NCBI GenBank assembly: GCA_001949185.1
Contig: BDGG01000009.1
Coordinates: forward strand, 555,347-619,346
From: Ramazzottius varieornatus
Taxonomy: Eukaryota > Tardigrada > Eutardigrada > Parachela > Ramazzottiidae
DNA: 64,000 bases
Reading direction: 5' to 3'
In this document: one piece after another, positions 11,339-22,246 of the stretch
Layout: every line of letters begins with the position of its first letter
Position numbering within the stretch: the first letter of the stretch is position 1
Position numbers and translations under genes: made by a program
Notes under the pieces: generated by a model
What the model was told of the DNA's origin: nothing
The model's input: the letters and a program-made list of their open reading frames with translations, nothing else
Database searches by the model: none

Positions 11339-14300
11339 TCATGGATCTTTTACATGAGCAGTGTTTCCGTTCATCACGGAGGTAGTCCTCCAGTTGACCC
11401 GATACTCTCGGATACCCATCGACGCATGCCGGAAGGTCCATCCTTGCAGCTCCGCGATTTTCTTGAAAGACCCGAACATTTCATGAACCACCTCGTGGCA
11501 TTGTTGCATGATATCCGCAGTTGCTTTGATATCTTCAGAGCCTTCTTTAAGGAATGACAGAATGTATTCGGCTTCGAAGACCCCCTTGAGGATATCTTCC
11601 TGATCCGCGCGCGAGGCCAGCATCACATGCAGCCGATCTGTAAGCAGAGTGTTTGGCAAACGAACTCGCTAAAATATGAGTCTTCCCAAAAAGCGAACGC
11701 GTACAGCCAGTAACATGGAAAACATGCGCCACTTGGTAAAACAATTTTGTGGAGTTAGTTTGAAGAGCTCTGACATTAGATCAGTAAACAGAATACTGAG
11801 TCAAGGTAAGAGCTTACGGGAATGCTTGTCGAGGAACAACGCATAAGGTTCGTCTTCATACAGTAAGCATATGGCGCTGAGGTTCTCCGTCGACAGGACG
11901 TGCTTAGGCACAGGATCCCCGACCGATATTTGCCATTTGCGCGGGAAGGTCGCCAGTATCGGTTCTCTCATGTTCACGTCACGCATCGAGGGAACATGTG
12001 TTTTTCCCGACTGCAGGAAGCCCCTGACTGCAATGTGGAAGCGAACTGGGTTGAAGGTCTGGAAGAAGAGCGAGCGAAGGCCGCAGTAGTTCGCCACCAG
12101 ATGGAGCACCACTAGGCACACGAAGACCGACCAGCTCAACCTGCAATCAACATTCACTGCTCAGCATGCTCCTTCGTTGACTTGGAAAAGGGCGTAACTC
12201 CATGAGGATTCTTACCATGGAGAAAGTGTCAAGAAAGGCATCACGCATAACGAGACTATCAAGGCAGCGATCGCGGCAAGGGTTTCTTGGGAAGAGTTGT
12301 GAGCCGCGACGTCTCCTGTAATAAAAAACATGTGTTAGTGCGGGTCATGAACTGGTTATTCATGACAGAATATTACCGATGTTGTTGCGCTGGGCTTGAT
12401 GTTGTAGAATTGCTGGCTTGATTCCGGCCACGGTGACACCGATCACAGCCTAAAAAACGAACTTGCAGGGTTAGTCACAAAGAACTACTTCCGGGAAAAT
12501 GAACCGATAAATGAAAATCTAACAGGAAGAACTTACTCTTAGGAGTGCAGAGAAGCAGACTACGTACAGGAAGTTGGTTCCCGCCAAGGGTGAAATCACT
12601 TCGAGGAAGATGGCCAAGTTGTTCAGTATATCAGCGCGTATTTTCCAGCGCTTCAGCTCGTAATCCAGATTCGTCCTGAAAACAGAACAGACATATTACG
12701 TTCGAGGTTCGCATTTTGTCATTAAACTATGCATTGTAAAAATGTAACGGAAAGCTATCTGGGAGTTGATAAGTCCAACATAGTGATGTTCTAATATAGT
12801 AATATTATATTAAAGTAGATGATAGTAGATGTTTTGAGCATCTACTATATTTAGTAATATTTAGTAAACAGAATTTGGCACCGCATTCCAGTAGCTTGAA
12901 ACCGGAAGTGCCATATTTTATTATTATTATTAAGTTGTCCATCATCCATAGTAAAATAAATTTTAATACGGGTTAACGCTACCGCTGATTCGAAAAACTG
13001 GTTGATTTGCTGAGTTCTGATGCGCGTGCGTTGGCTTCTCGATGTGCGACCATGCCTTATAAAGTGCGCCACACCATAATGATGCCTCTACAGCAGTACA
13101 GTAGGGCTACTGCAGAATAAATACCCTTGAACATCGTGCACCTGCATATAGTCTGACACTTCAATCGGCCATGTTACAGTGTGCAGGTGCAGGGTGCAGG
13201 CTGTACTACAGTATTTTTGCTGATCTGATGGTTGTGATTCTGAATCTTTAGATCTTCGGTCGAGCTCTCCGATATTAAAATATATTTTAATAACAAACCC
13301 CCGAAAGTTCTACTATAGTAATATTTTATTAAATCAGGTAGACGTTTTACTATAGTGGTGGTCACTTATTAGAACTTTGATGGACGGCGGATATTTGTTT
13401 TTATTATATTAGATGTCATTAACCCATATTAGAACATCATTAGTCCAACATCAGGTTCGTACCCTTTCGCCCATGCGAAGATGATACGCCCAATCATCCC
13501 AATACCATCTATCGATCAAAACAGAAAATGGAAATCCGTTACCCATCGCAAAATGAAATGCAACCAGAAGTCGTGCAACAGTACCTTTCAGGATCAGCGT
13601 CATGGTAGCCGCCAGTGCCGTTGTGGCAGTTGCACCCACGCCAAGACCTTGCATAATCGACTGCGTCGCAATAGTTCCCATTACCCCACTGCAAAAATCC
13701 TACAAGAAAGCTTAACGGTCAGGTTAGTGCTTCGTGAACGAGTAGCCTGGACCTCAGTCAACTTACTGCTACAGTGTTGAATATCTGGAATGTCCCATAG
13801 TCACTGGAGACGCTGGCGGGAAATCCTTCAGGAAGGAAGATGGCCTACAAGACAAATATACGACAAGGTACCCATCCAGACAAACTCGACAAGATGGTTT
13901 CCTGCAGTGGCACGTTCTGACCAACGATAACACTGAGAACATGCGTCACTTCCAAAAACTACTCAAGCTCGACAAGATCGCTTTTCCAAGTGGTGGGCGC
14001 TTCTAGCCAATGTAATTCGAAGTACGCGCCACTTGAGGAAACGATCTTGTCGGACCTGTTGAAATTGCTTCCATGTAGTAAAAAATATCTCATAAGGATT
14101 ATCATTAGGTAAAGTGCATACGTAGAAAAAATTCCGCAGTGCCAAGCTTCCTCGCTTTTCGTTCTTGATCGCCACAATCTTGTCATCGGTCAGTGTGAAG
14201 ACAGTCTTGTTCTTGGATGATTCCTCCCCGCAGATCTCCTCCGCGATGATTTTCCCCATCTCGATCTCGACTTCGGCAGATGGAGGCTCATTCAAAGCTT

Positions 14301-14490
14301 CGACGTCCTGGACGAGACAAGAAAGCTGTCAAATTAGAGTTTCAAACGAGGGAGCGAATGAGTTCCACAATCAGCTTGAAGACAAACACATAAGCAGACG
14401 CTGTGCATAATGCAATGAAGCACATGGAGCCTTGCGGCACACCGATCCATCCGCGATGGTAATTTCCACGCTTTCGACTCCGTGTCCCAT
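11339..14490 (-). CDS. RUS1 family (DUF647) protein, copy A
   Basis: Multi-exon gene. Clear exons include 14443-14490, 14122-14307, 13767-13844, 13585-13699, 13463-13508, one starting at 12675, then others down to the last exon (about 11639-11339). The product aligns along the whole length of animal RUSF1 (C16orf58): AIFLPEGFPASVSSDYGTFQ, MGTIATQSIMQGLGVGATAT, DGIGMIGRIIFAWAKG, an LKRWKIRADILNN block, QAQRNNIGDVAAHNSSQETL, VANYCGLRSLFFQTFN and a C-terminal half like VVKETHEVLDMLF. RUS proteins are membrane-associated; in plants RUS1/RUS2 act in UV-B sensing and auxin transport, while the animal role is poorly defined. Copy B lies immediately upstream on the same strand. A 662-bp hAT-like element sits in intron 5. 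Confidence 0.85.
11648..11772. repeat. Hairpin MITE, single
   Basis: Starts at TTTGGCAAACGAACTCG, about 9 bp from the acceptor of the last coding exon of RUS-like A, and ends at GAGCTCTGA. The left core arm is damaged (AAAAAGCGAACGCG). Confidence 0.7.
12781..13442. mobile_element. hAT-like non-autonomous element (662 bp) with 8-bp TSD
   Basis: Terminal repeats TAGTGATGTTCTAATAT and its inverted ATATTAGAACATCATTA. Flanked by GTCCAACA at 12773-12780 and 13443-13450. The ends fit YARNG. The interior is AT-rich with repeated AGATG and TAATAT words and no transposase ORF. It lies inside intron 5 of RUS-like A, with the right duplication ending about 12 bp from the 5' splice site. Confidence 0.8.
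13868..14060. repeat. Hairpin MITE, tandem pair
   Basis: In RUS-like A intron 2 (13845-14121). The linker AAGCTCGACAAGATCG is well kept; the first core is degraded (CAGTGGCACGTTC). Confidence 0.7.
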
Positions 14491-15010
14491 TTTCACAAGA
14501 CTCGAAACGGATATCGAGTACCTAGGGAAGGAAAAAAGAAAGATGTAGGTTGGACTACAAAGAAACAATGGACAAAAAACGGCTTACCACTCTCTGGGCT
14601 TACATACAGTGGTTCTGGTTTCTGTTAGCGAAAAAACAGTGACGCAATGGAATACGTAACGAGAATCACGGGGTGCGACTTAAACCGGAAGTGAATCATT
14701 TCAAAGCAGGGTGCACGCGGGAACAGAAAGATCTTCTGTACGAAGAACGACGGTGCAAAGTCGCAATTGGAAACAAGTTATTATCGCGGTATGTGCTTCC
14801 TTGTTGTATCATTCAATCAAATGAAGTAAACTGCGAACAGGTGGACAATCAAACTGGCATTGACTGAAACACACGATGACGAACCATTACAACAGAGAAG
14901 ATTTGCCGAAACTACCGTACAAACCTGATGAGAATTAAGCTGAGTACTTAACAACCTATAACAAAATCAGCGCAAGGCAACGGCTGATCGTTCGCCTTCC
15001 CCTAGGTCGC
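14491..15010. other. Intergenic between the tandem RUS genes
   Basis: 5' flank of copy A. Splice-like signals at about 14525 (acceptor TTCCCTAG, minus strand) and 14585-14610 (donors) suggest a leader intron. No other gene recognised. Confidence 0.35.
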
Positions 15011-17253
15011 TCATATCGTAACAAAATCACCAGACGGAGGCACGATCCAGTTCACTTTCCATTCTTTCACTCCGAGGTAGTTGCGAGAAAAGTCCCATCC
15101 TTCAGCTTTGGCCAACTTGCAGAATCGCCCGAAGAGCTCTGGGAGTTCGTTATGAACATCTCGCATCAGGTCGAAAGTCACCATGCTCGCTGTGGACAAA
15201 ACAAGACTGCCAAGATATGTAGCTTTGTGTGCTACTCTTGCGGTAGATGGTTCAAATGACCATCTCACAATTTCAAAACTTCAACTTACCATACTTCCTT
15301 TCGCTCAGTCTGTAGCCGACGACTTCTGCTTCGAATCCAGCTCGAATCACATCTTCCTGAGTGGCAAGCGGTGCCAGAAACACAAAAATTCTTCCTGTTG
15401 ACGAGAAATCTTGCCATTTAAAGCCTGTGTGTTTGGGAGCTCGGCAAACAATCTACGAGAACGTTCGTCCAAGTGACGCACATTTACTCAAGCGGCGCAA
15501 GCTTCCAGCCAATCACCATGTAAACGGGCGCCACTTGGAAAATAAAATGGTCGAGTTTATTTACCGTCATCCTGGATTAGCTCCGTAAAAGTTTAGGCTG
15601 AACTGCATACCTTTTTCATTGTCTACGAACAGACTGTACAAGTCTTTCTCATAGATATCTTTCAGCGTGGCGCAGTCCTGAGAAGTCAGCTTGCTCTTCG
15701 GTAGTCTGCTTCCAATGGAAAGCACCCACCGCCGCGGAAGACTCAGCACGACAGGCTCCCGTAAGTTCACTTCCCTCACCGACGGAACATTCGTACAACC
15801 AGAATTCATAAATGCTTTGACGGCTACATGAAACCGTGCTGCGTTAAAGGTCTCCAAAGATAGTGACCGGACGGCGCAGTAGTTCGCGATAATATGGACG
15901 GCAGCCAGCAGGAAGAACGCAAACCAACTCATCCTACAAACGACAAAATTCAGTTCGATAAACATTTCAGCGAGTAAATATTGCAGCACTATAAGACAAA
16001 CCATTTCGACGGCGCTATTATTGGCATGATGACGAGGGACGTCACAAGCGCAGCTAAATTCACCAGTGTTTCCTGGCTCGAGTCTTTTGCGGCCACTACA
16101 GAAGAAAAAGGTTGCTGATTTGCTACGCTTTTGGAAATATCCCGGTACGAAGACTTCGTTATCACAGTATCGAACGGGATTGCTTACCGTCACCGATGTT
16201 GTTTCTGCGTGCTTGGTGCTGGATAATCGCCGGTCTAGTACCGAGACCGGCAATGACCACGATGGCTTTCAGCAAGGCGGAAGCACAGACTATGTGGACG
16301 AAAAAGCCCCCAAAGTTTGAGCTGCAGACATCGAGAAACATAGAAACATCATTCAGTATGTCCGCTCTGAGTCTCCATCGTTTCAGATCACAGTCCAGGT
16401 CGGTCCTACAATCAAGAATGTGAAATTTCAGAAATAGCCAGGTTACAAGCGCAGTACCCGTAATCACCCTTGAGCCCATGCGAAAACTATCCGACCGATC
16501 ATCCCCATACCATCTACAACAAAAACCACCCCAATTCAAACACGGCACTTCGTAGACGCGGAAGTCAATTTTCGATTCATGAAATGGGGAAAAGTAAAGC
16601 TACCTTTCAATACCCAGGTCATGGTGGCGGCCAGTGCTGTCGTAGCTTCGGCTCCCACACCGAGGCCTTGCATGATCGACTGGGTGGCAATAGTGCCATT
16701 AACGCTGCTGCAGAACGCCTAAAACCGTGCAGAATTTTCAACCAAGATAAAGAAGAATGTCTGTGTTACGATATAAAATGGTAGGCCGCCGAACGAAACG
16801 TGCAAAATTGCGCTCTCAAGTGGCGCGCGCTTATGGCCAATAACCATGGAAAAGTGCGCCAGTTTCGGTAACGACATTGTACGTTTCGTTTGCCAACCTT
16901 CCAAGTCCTAAATGGCCAAATCAGCTCACCCACCTGTATTGTGTCGTAAATTTGATAGGATAAGTAGTCCTTCGAGACGCTATGTGGATATCCTTCTGGG
17001 AAGAAAACTTCCTGTAATAGAATGAAGAGTGGTAGGACGTTTCATCGAACATGTATCATCTGACATGATGCCACCGCACTATGCAGAACTAACGAAACTT
17101 TTTGCGAGCTGCACTTACGTTGAAGAAGGATCCGAAGCCATACTGACGCTTACGGCCGTTCTTGAACTTTACAAGTCGATCATTCCGCAGAATGAATACG
17201 TGCTTCTGCTTCGACGGAGTCCCGCAGTATTCCTCCGCGACAATGCTCGTCAT
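15011..17253 (-). CDS. RUS1 family (DUF647) protein, copy B
   Basis: Second tandem paralogue, with the same exon order as copy A. Recognisable blocks from N to C: VFFPEGYPHSVSKDYLSYQ, GTIATQSIMQGLGVGAEA, DGMGMIGRIVFAWAQG, LDCDLKRWRLRADILNDVSM, PAIIQHQARRNNIGD, SQETLVNLAALVTSLVIMP, IIANYCAVRSLSLETFN, and a C-terminal KAEGWDFSRNYLGVKEWKVN. I take ATG 17253 (MTSIVAEEYCG) as start; a 5' exon upstream is possible. Copy B is closer to vertebrate RUSF1 in the central region (LDCDxKxWRLxADILNDV) than copy A, so A is probably the more derived duplicate. Function as for copy A. Confidence 0.85.
15434..15574. repeat. Hairpin MITE, single or collapsed pair
   Basis: Begins TGGGAGCTCGGCAAACAA. It carries two left arms (AAGTGACGCAC and AAGCGGCGCAAGC) but only one right arm, as if a pair lost its middle. 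In RUS-like B intron 15395-15610. Confidence 0.7.
16782..16903. repeat. Hairpin MITE, single, CGAAACGT-end subtype
   Basis: Ends GGCCGCCGAACGAAACGT and ACGTTTCGTTTGCCAACC pair with each other. In an intron of RUS-like B. Confidence 0.8.
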
Positions 17254-17511
17254 GGCAAGTTAGTGCAACACTATTTAGCACGTGGCAAAAGCGTAACTGG
17301 CTGAATGCGTTCGCAGATGAGGAACAGTCGTCGCGCCAAGTATGCGATACGTTTGCTACGTATGTTTTGATGAGTTGTCGATATGGCGACAGGCAAGCAC
17401 AGCCTGCACAGGTGGTGAGACCGGAAACCAGATTATAGCGTGTTGTAGCCTTGTACCTAGAAAATAGCCAACAGTAAGTCTCACTCACACACGGGAACTC
17501 GATCAGATGAA

Positions 17512-17600
17512 TTTTCACAGACGCGCACGTTTTTAGTAATACTGGGTGGAACCGTGCGCCACTTGTGGAAACAATCGGGTCGAGTTTGCTTACAGAGCTC
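17512..17600. repeat. Hairpin MITE, truncated on the left
   Basis: Core GACGCGCACGTTTTTAG...CCGTGCGCCACTTGTGG and right end TCGAGTTTGCTTACAGAGC, between RUS-like B and the DMAC1-like gene. Confidence 0.65.
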
Positions 17601-17725
17601 CGCTATACAGCTAATAGCGAACATTATTCCTTACGTACGACTCTGCTGAACTATAGGACAATGTAGGTCGTCAGATGAATTCTCTAAAGGCCGTACTCAC
17701 AGTTCGGCTTGCGACAACACAGGAT

Positions 17726-18081
17726 TCATCTGCTCGCTTGATGGGAATGGGCTTTTTCGGGAGAAAAAGGTGGAAGACTGAACAGGCGAGCGAAAGCGAT
17801 GCCAAGTAGACCTACGACAAAACAGTGGAGTTGCCGCCATAATCTCCTCAGTCTGAAGAAGGGCATAACGAACCATTCTACGACTTACCGGAGGCGAAAA
17901 CTCTTGTGAAGATTCGAGCGTTCTTTGTTCCAGGTTTATTCTGAGATTGGTACAACATGTAGAGTGCTGTTGCAGACAGAACACCGGCACCAGTCACACG
18001 ACAGGGGAGACAATCAGCGTATACTTCGACATCTGGGCTACGAGTTTGGAAGGGCGGTAGATTGCTTGTTGGTTGTTGCAT
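17726..18081 (-). CDS. DMAC1/TMEM261-like small protein
   Basis: Exons 17889-18081 and 17726-17811 join in phase to 92 aa. The centre reads DCLPCRVTGAGVLSATALYM: a CxxC followed by one hydrophobic helix. This resembles the CWSCRVLSGxGLMGAGGYVYW core of DMAC1 (TMEM261, DUF4536), a small inner-membrane protein needed for the distal membrane arm of respiratory complex I. The C-terminal second hydrophobic part (GLLGIAFARLFSL) is weaker and the tail differs, so the match rests on the CxxC-helix block and overall size. It lies about 470 bp upstream of RUS-like B on the same strand. Alternative: an unrelated small mitochondrial membrane protein. Confidence 0.5.
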
Positions 18082-18586
18082 TATTTAGGGGAACGCTGCA
18101 TATTCCAGGGATAACTCGCAACTTGGAAGCACCCTTCGCGCACGCGCGTTCGGCGGTTGAAGTGCTTCAGATCTCCTTGGGTAGATCCCTGTCCACTAGG
18201 CAAAGCAGGAACACCAAACGCAATGAGTATCGGCCAGAGACATCTTGGAAGAATCATGCGTCGAACAAACCTTCGGAAATCAGAGGAAGAACTGAAGTCG
18301 AAGCATGAGGATCACTCGTGTTTGTGTTTACGTACATTTTGCCCTAGATGAAATATGGATACGCTTTTCACGATACTGGAGCGTTCTTTGCGCCCCGCGG
18401 ACCTTATCTACGTGAGGGGTTGCTTTGTGTTCTGTAATGTGGGTGTATAACATGACATACGAACATGGTTAGCACGAATGCTGCACGATTAACCCCAGTT
18501 TCTCCTCACTTTCTAGTCTCTCCTTAACCTTATACTCTTCCTGTTCTTCACCTTCTGTCCACGTAGTACTGTAAGAACCCGAAAGC
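18082..18586. other. Divergent region between DMAC1-like gene and the 348-aa gene
   Basis: 5' flanks of both genes. No hairpin repeat and no supported ORF. Confidence 0.35.
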
Positions 18587-19905
18587 ATGACGGAGACCAC
18601 GGGAAAGAGCACTAAGAGCGCGTCGCCGGATAGCGGAGCCAAGCGGCACAAGAAGTCATACAGCGCTATGCACCTCGACAACTCCGTCCTTACGGTATAC
18701 GCGAAGAACCTACGTGATGATCTGGGAGGCGAGAACGATACTGAAACGCCGAAGGACGAGGCACTGGACTTTCTGCAAAAGATTGCTCCAGAAGTCAAGG
18801 AGATACTCGTCTATGGAAAGGAAGGCGACGTCGAAACACGCTTTGGGAAGATTAAGCGTGATTACCGGAGTGAGCTGATGACTGCCGTGGATGACAGCGT
18901 GGATGAATACCTTCTCCATCAGCTGAAAGATGCTCCTTTGACCAAGCTCACACTGCAACGGGTCAGCATGCTGAACCCGTCAACCATGAGTGGCCTGTTG
19001 TGCAAGTGTAAGGAGAGGAATTTCGAGTTGATCGTGGAGAACGTCCAAGTTAGCGTAGATCAAAGTGTGCTTTTGGAAGGCGAACCATACGAGTATGACG
19101 AAGAATGCTACATTATGGAGATCACAGGAAAAGAAACGTTCGACACTATCAGTAGGCATGAGAATGGATCGGGCGACCAGAACGGGAAGGACGACGAAAA
19201 GACCGGTGGAGATGACGGCGCCGGAAGTGAAAAGAAGTTGGCTGAGTTAGCCAAGAAATACGCGGAATCTGTCTCTAAAAACGACCAGGAAGAGCTGAAG
19301 AAGCAGCTGGTGAAGATCGAAAAAGATGAAAAGCTTCGGAAAGAAGTCCAAGATTTTGTTGGTGCTGTCCTAAAACAGTGAGTCATGTGGGAGCTTGGCA
19401 CACAAACTCGACAGAACTGTTTTCCCAAGTGGCGCATGTTTTCAGTGCTGATAGCCGGAGGCGTGCGCCGTTGGGAAATGTGAACAACATCATTCTCTCA
19501 AGCGGCGCACGCTTTCGGTGCTATTGACGGAATGGGTGCGATACTTGAACAAACGATCATGTCGAGTTTGTTTGAATAGAGCCCCAGATTCTAGTTTTTG
19601 TTCATCGTGTGAAACAACGGCGATAACCATAATGATACTTTCCTTTCAGGTATGCTCCAGAGCTGGTGAAAGGTGAGGAAGATGATAAGGTGGACGTCAG
19701 CAGTTTGGATTTTTCCAAGATGGACGCATTGGCACTTCGACTGCTGTGGTGGTGGACTTCGAGCTGGGCTAACGAACAATACGAGAATCGTAAGAAGTCT
19801 GCTCGTCCCAATGACGACAAAACTAATGGCAATGCGAATAGCGAGCAAGACGATGGTGAAGAGCCGGCGGATTCTGCTGAAAGGGGAGAAGGCAAAACGC
19901 CGTAG
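18587..19905 (+). CDS. Unknown charged 348-aa protein
   Basis: Exons 18587-19377 and 19650-19905 join in phase 2 to 348 aa. No signal peptide or membrane helix. The N-terminal 30 residues are basic and Ser/Lys-rich. Residues about 30-180 look globular (SVLTVYAKNLRDDLGG, FLQKIAPEVKEILVYG, LTKLTLQRVSMLNPSTMSGL). Then comes a Gly/Asp/Lys linker (DQNGKDDEKTGGDDG), a helical Lys/Glu-rich stretch likely to form a coiled coil (KKLAELAKKYAESVSKNDQE), an unusual tryptophan cluster (LLWWWTSSW) in exon 2, and an acidic tail. I do not recognise a family. A soluble cytosolic or nuclear protein is the simplest reading. A tandem hairpin MITE occupies the intron. Confidence 0.7.
19386..19585. repeat. Hairpin MITE, tandem pair, full length
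   Basis: Starts 9 bp after the donor of the unknown gene's intron (19378-19649) with TGTGGGAGCTTGGCAC and ends GTTTGAATAGAGCCCC. Confidence 0.8.
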
Positions 19906-20400
19906 GGTGAAGAATGAAGTGGGGAGGACCCGCATAACGTAAGTCTGATGTGACCCGGAAGTCTCGCGTTATTCGTTGCATACGAGAAAGGCCCGAAGTA
20001 TTATAACGCATTTGATCCGTCTTCGGTTTCTTGCCGTTAGAAGTTCGTTCTGTAGTCATTCTTTTCGTAGATCTTTTATCGAATCCCGGTTCTGCTCTGT
20101 ACTCGTTCAGTGATACATCCACGAAATCTCGTATTTTTAGTTTTATGGCTATTCCACTCCAACAGCTCAGAAGCGATTACCGCGAATTATAGTATAAGAC
20201 ATCAGTAGCATAAAAAATCAGGATGATACTGTCCATACTTTGTGCCACACAAAATTACTACGGTTTTTACAGCTAGAGTATTCAGGTGATGTTCCAGGCC
20301 GTGCACACTTGAAGCATTCTTTTCTTAGGCGGATAGCTCGAACCATGGCTCGCGTACTTCGTAAACCATCGCTCCCGTGTTCCCACATCGCCGAGGACGC
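19906..20400. other. Convergent 3' region
   Basis: 3' flanks of the 348-aa gene and the small secreted peptide gene. No feature beyond possible UTRs. Confidence 0.35.
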
Positions 20401-20696
20401 TTATCGGGCTTCGTCGAGGTTGAAGGACTTTGCGTGCTTGTTGGGATCTGTCTTGCTGGCGACGATAACGATGCCGCCACCACCATCACCACCTCCATCA
20501 CCGAACTGGGCAGCCACTGAAACAAAAATTGATCAGACTCGATCTTCCATCCTACTTAACTATTTACGGTACGAGTAAGAGAACAGTCGATCCAAAAATT
20601 AATAGACCAGAAAAGCTGGATTTAGTGACGGGACTTACCCATTCCGATGTAGGCGACGAACAGGACAAAGAGCGACAGGAATGTTATCAGCTTCAT
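20401..20696 (-). CDS. Small secreted Gly/Asp-rich peptide precursor (57 aa)
   Basis: Two exons, 20639-20696 and 20401-20516, with donor G|GTAAGT and acceptor TTTCAG|TG in matching phase. The product is 57 aa. It opens with a clean signal peptide (MKLITFLSLFVLFVAYIGM) with likely cleavage after AAQ. The mature part is about 34 aa: a Gly/Asp repeat (GDGGGDGGGG), then IVIVASKTDPNKHAKSF and an acidic end NLDEAR. No Cys and no dibasic processing site, so it is neither a typical defensin nor a classical neuropeptide precursor. A TATATATA stretch about 100 bp upstream (about 20797-20807) could be a core promoter. Too short for family assignment. Confidence 0.65.
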
Positions 20697-22246
20697 GTTG
20701 GATAATATCTCAAAATTATGTATAAAGGAATTTCAATGTGGAAAAAGTGTAGTACTAGGAAAGGCGGAAGAAATGAGTGTGTGATTGAGCTTTGGTTATT
20801 ATATATATCCATAATATTCTCGTTGTCTTCCGATCTGCGCCGCATGAACGGATATTCTGGCAATCAACGTAAGATATATTGCATGGGCTACGGTAATAAA
20901 ACAAGAGTTCAGCAGGTATGCAATGTGTTTACGGATCACGTAAAGAAAGCCGATTCTTGGAAAGAGCTGCTTTGATTGAGTTCTCCGGTAAACAAAATGA
21001 TTGTCGAACGAAAGACATATTGCTTCCCTTGGCGACAGGTCGCTGCTTTTTATGATGAGTTAGGGCTTTCCGCCAACAGTGTCGTATAAGTCTGCATAAT
21101 CGGATAATTCAGATAGTTTCATGGGTACCATCCAAGGCTCTCGGGAACCAAACCACCCAGGGGAACTCGCGTAGGCCCTGACGGCCTCGGGAACCCACAT
21201 TTGCTTTTTATGAGGTCCCCGAAGTATGAAGAGTCAAAATGATACCAAGATTATACTGTTTCTTTTTACAGGTTGTTTTCGTGTGCATTCGTGTGGAGAA
21301 GAGAAAAGATGCTCAAGGTGAATGCTTTGACTTCATGCTAATCGTTTTTCCCAACGTGGCGCACTCTCATGGCCAATAACAATACAATCGTGCGTCACTT
21401 GAAAAGACAATTTGGGTAAAATGGTTCTATGGTTCTCGGAAATTGCACCTGTTTACCGTCACACATAGAATAATCTGCTCCTCGGCTTGGCGCTGACGTG
21501 ACATATGGGGCTATGGCGAAGCCAGCTGTTCGGGAGCTTCTATCGATTTTCGAACTCTGAAATGTGTATGGAATGCATATGGGTGGGTTCCCCGAGCCCA
21601 TGCTCCAGAGTCTAAACAGCTTTTATAAGTGGACCGACAGAAGGGAATTCATAAATGCTGTACGCGTAATACATAAATCTGCGCGAGCTTATTTGCTAAT
21701 TAAAGGTATCCGCAAAGCTCGGAGTCTTGAATGTTTATTAAGTTCCCCGGTCAAGGAGCGTCGAGCTTCGCGTGGGGTTTCCACTCGCAGACGCCAACGC
21801 AGAGTACTTCCAGCAGTCTTATCGGTCTGTTGACGTTAGCGTTTACGTCTGCCGTTGTAACTTTGTTTGCATCGATCACATCACATGTCGTACATTTTAC
21901 AACCTTCCTCAGCGTCTTTTTGTCGCTGCTTTCGCCTTCAACTTGATCAGTCGAGAATACATATTCAAACCGGATTTTTTTGCGGTGAGACGAGTGTGAA
22001 GATCAGCTTTGGCTTTACTGGCCGACCCGGAAATAACACCGCGGATTCTCCGCGGTCAGTAGCTCGACTTGCTGTCTCGATCTTTTACATCCGTCCTTGC
22101 TACAGCTCTGCAGATTCCAGCCTTAAGGTAGTGACGAGAAAAGAAAGACTTGAGTAAACTATTTCTGGATATTTTTTATTGCTACTTCTTGGTCTTCGCT
22201 TACAGTCCTTCCAATCTTCAACCAACCGGCAAATCTCATCCTGAAA
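20697..22246. other. Intergenic, no supported gene
   Basis: Contains the TATA-like stretch at about 20800 and one hairpin MITE (21338-21440). I see no conserved ORF, tRNA or transposon terminus. The region just before 22247 is the 5' flank of the four-TM gene. Confidence 0.4.
21338..21440. repeat. Hairpin MITE, single, ends eroded
   Basis: Core TTTTTCCCAACGTGGCGCAC...CGTGCGTCACTTGAAAAG with a recognisable but mutated loop (GGCCAATAACAAT, the inverse of ATTGGC). Confidence 0.65.

Noticed and set aside
17925-18308. 127-aa plus-strand open frame
   Set aside because: It is antisense to the DMAC1-like exon 1 and has no splice context or known motif.
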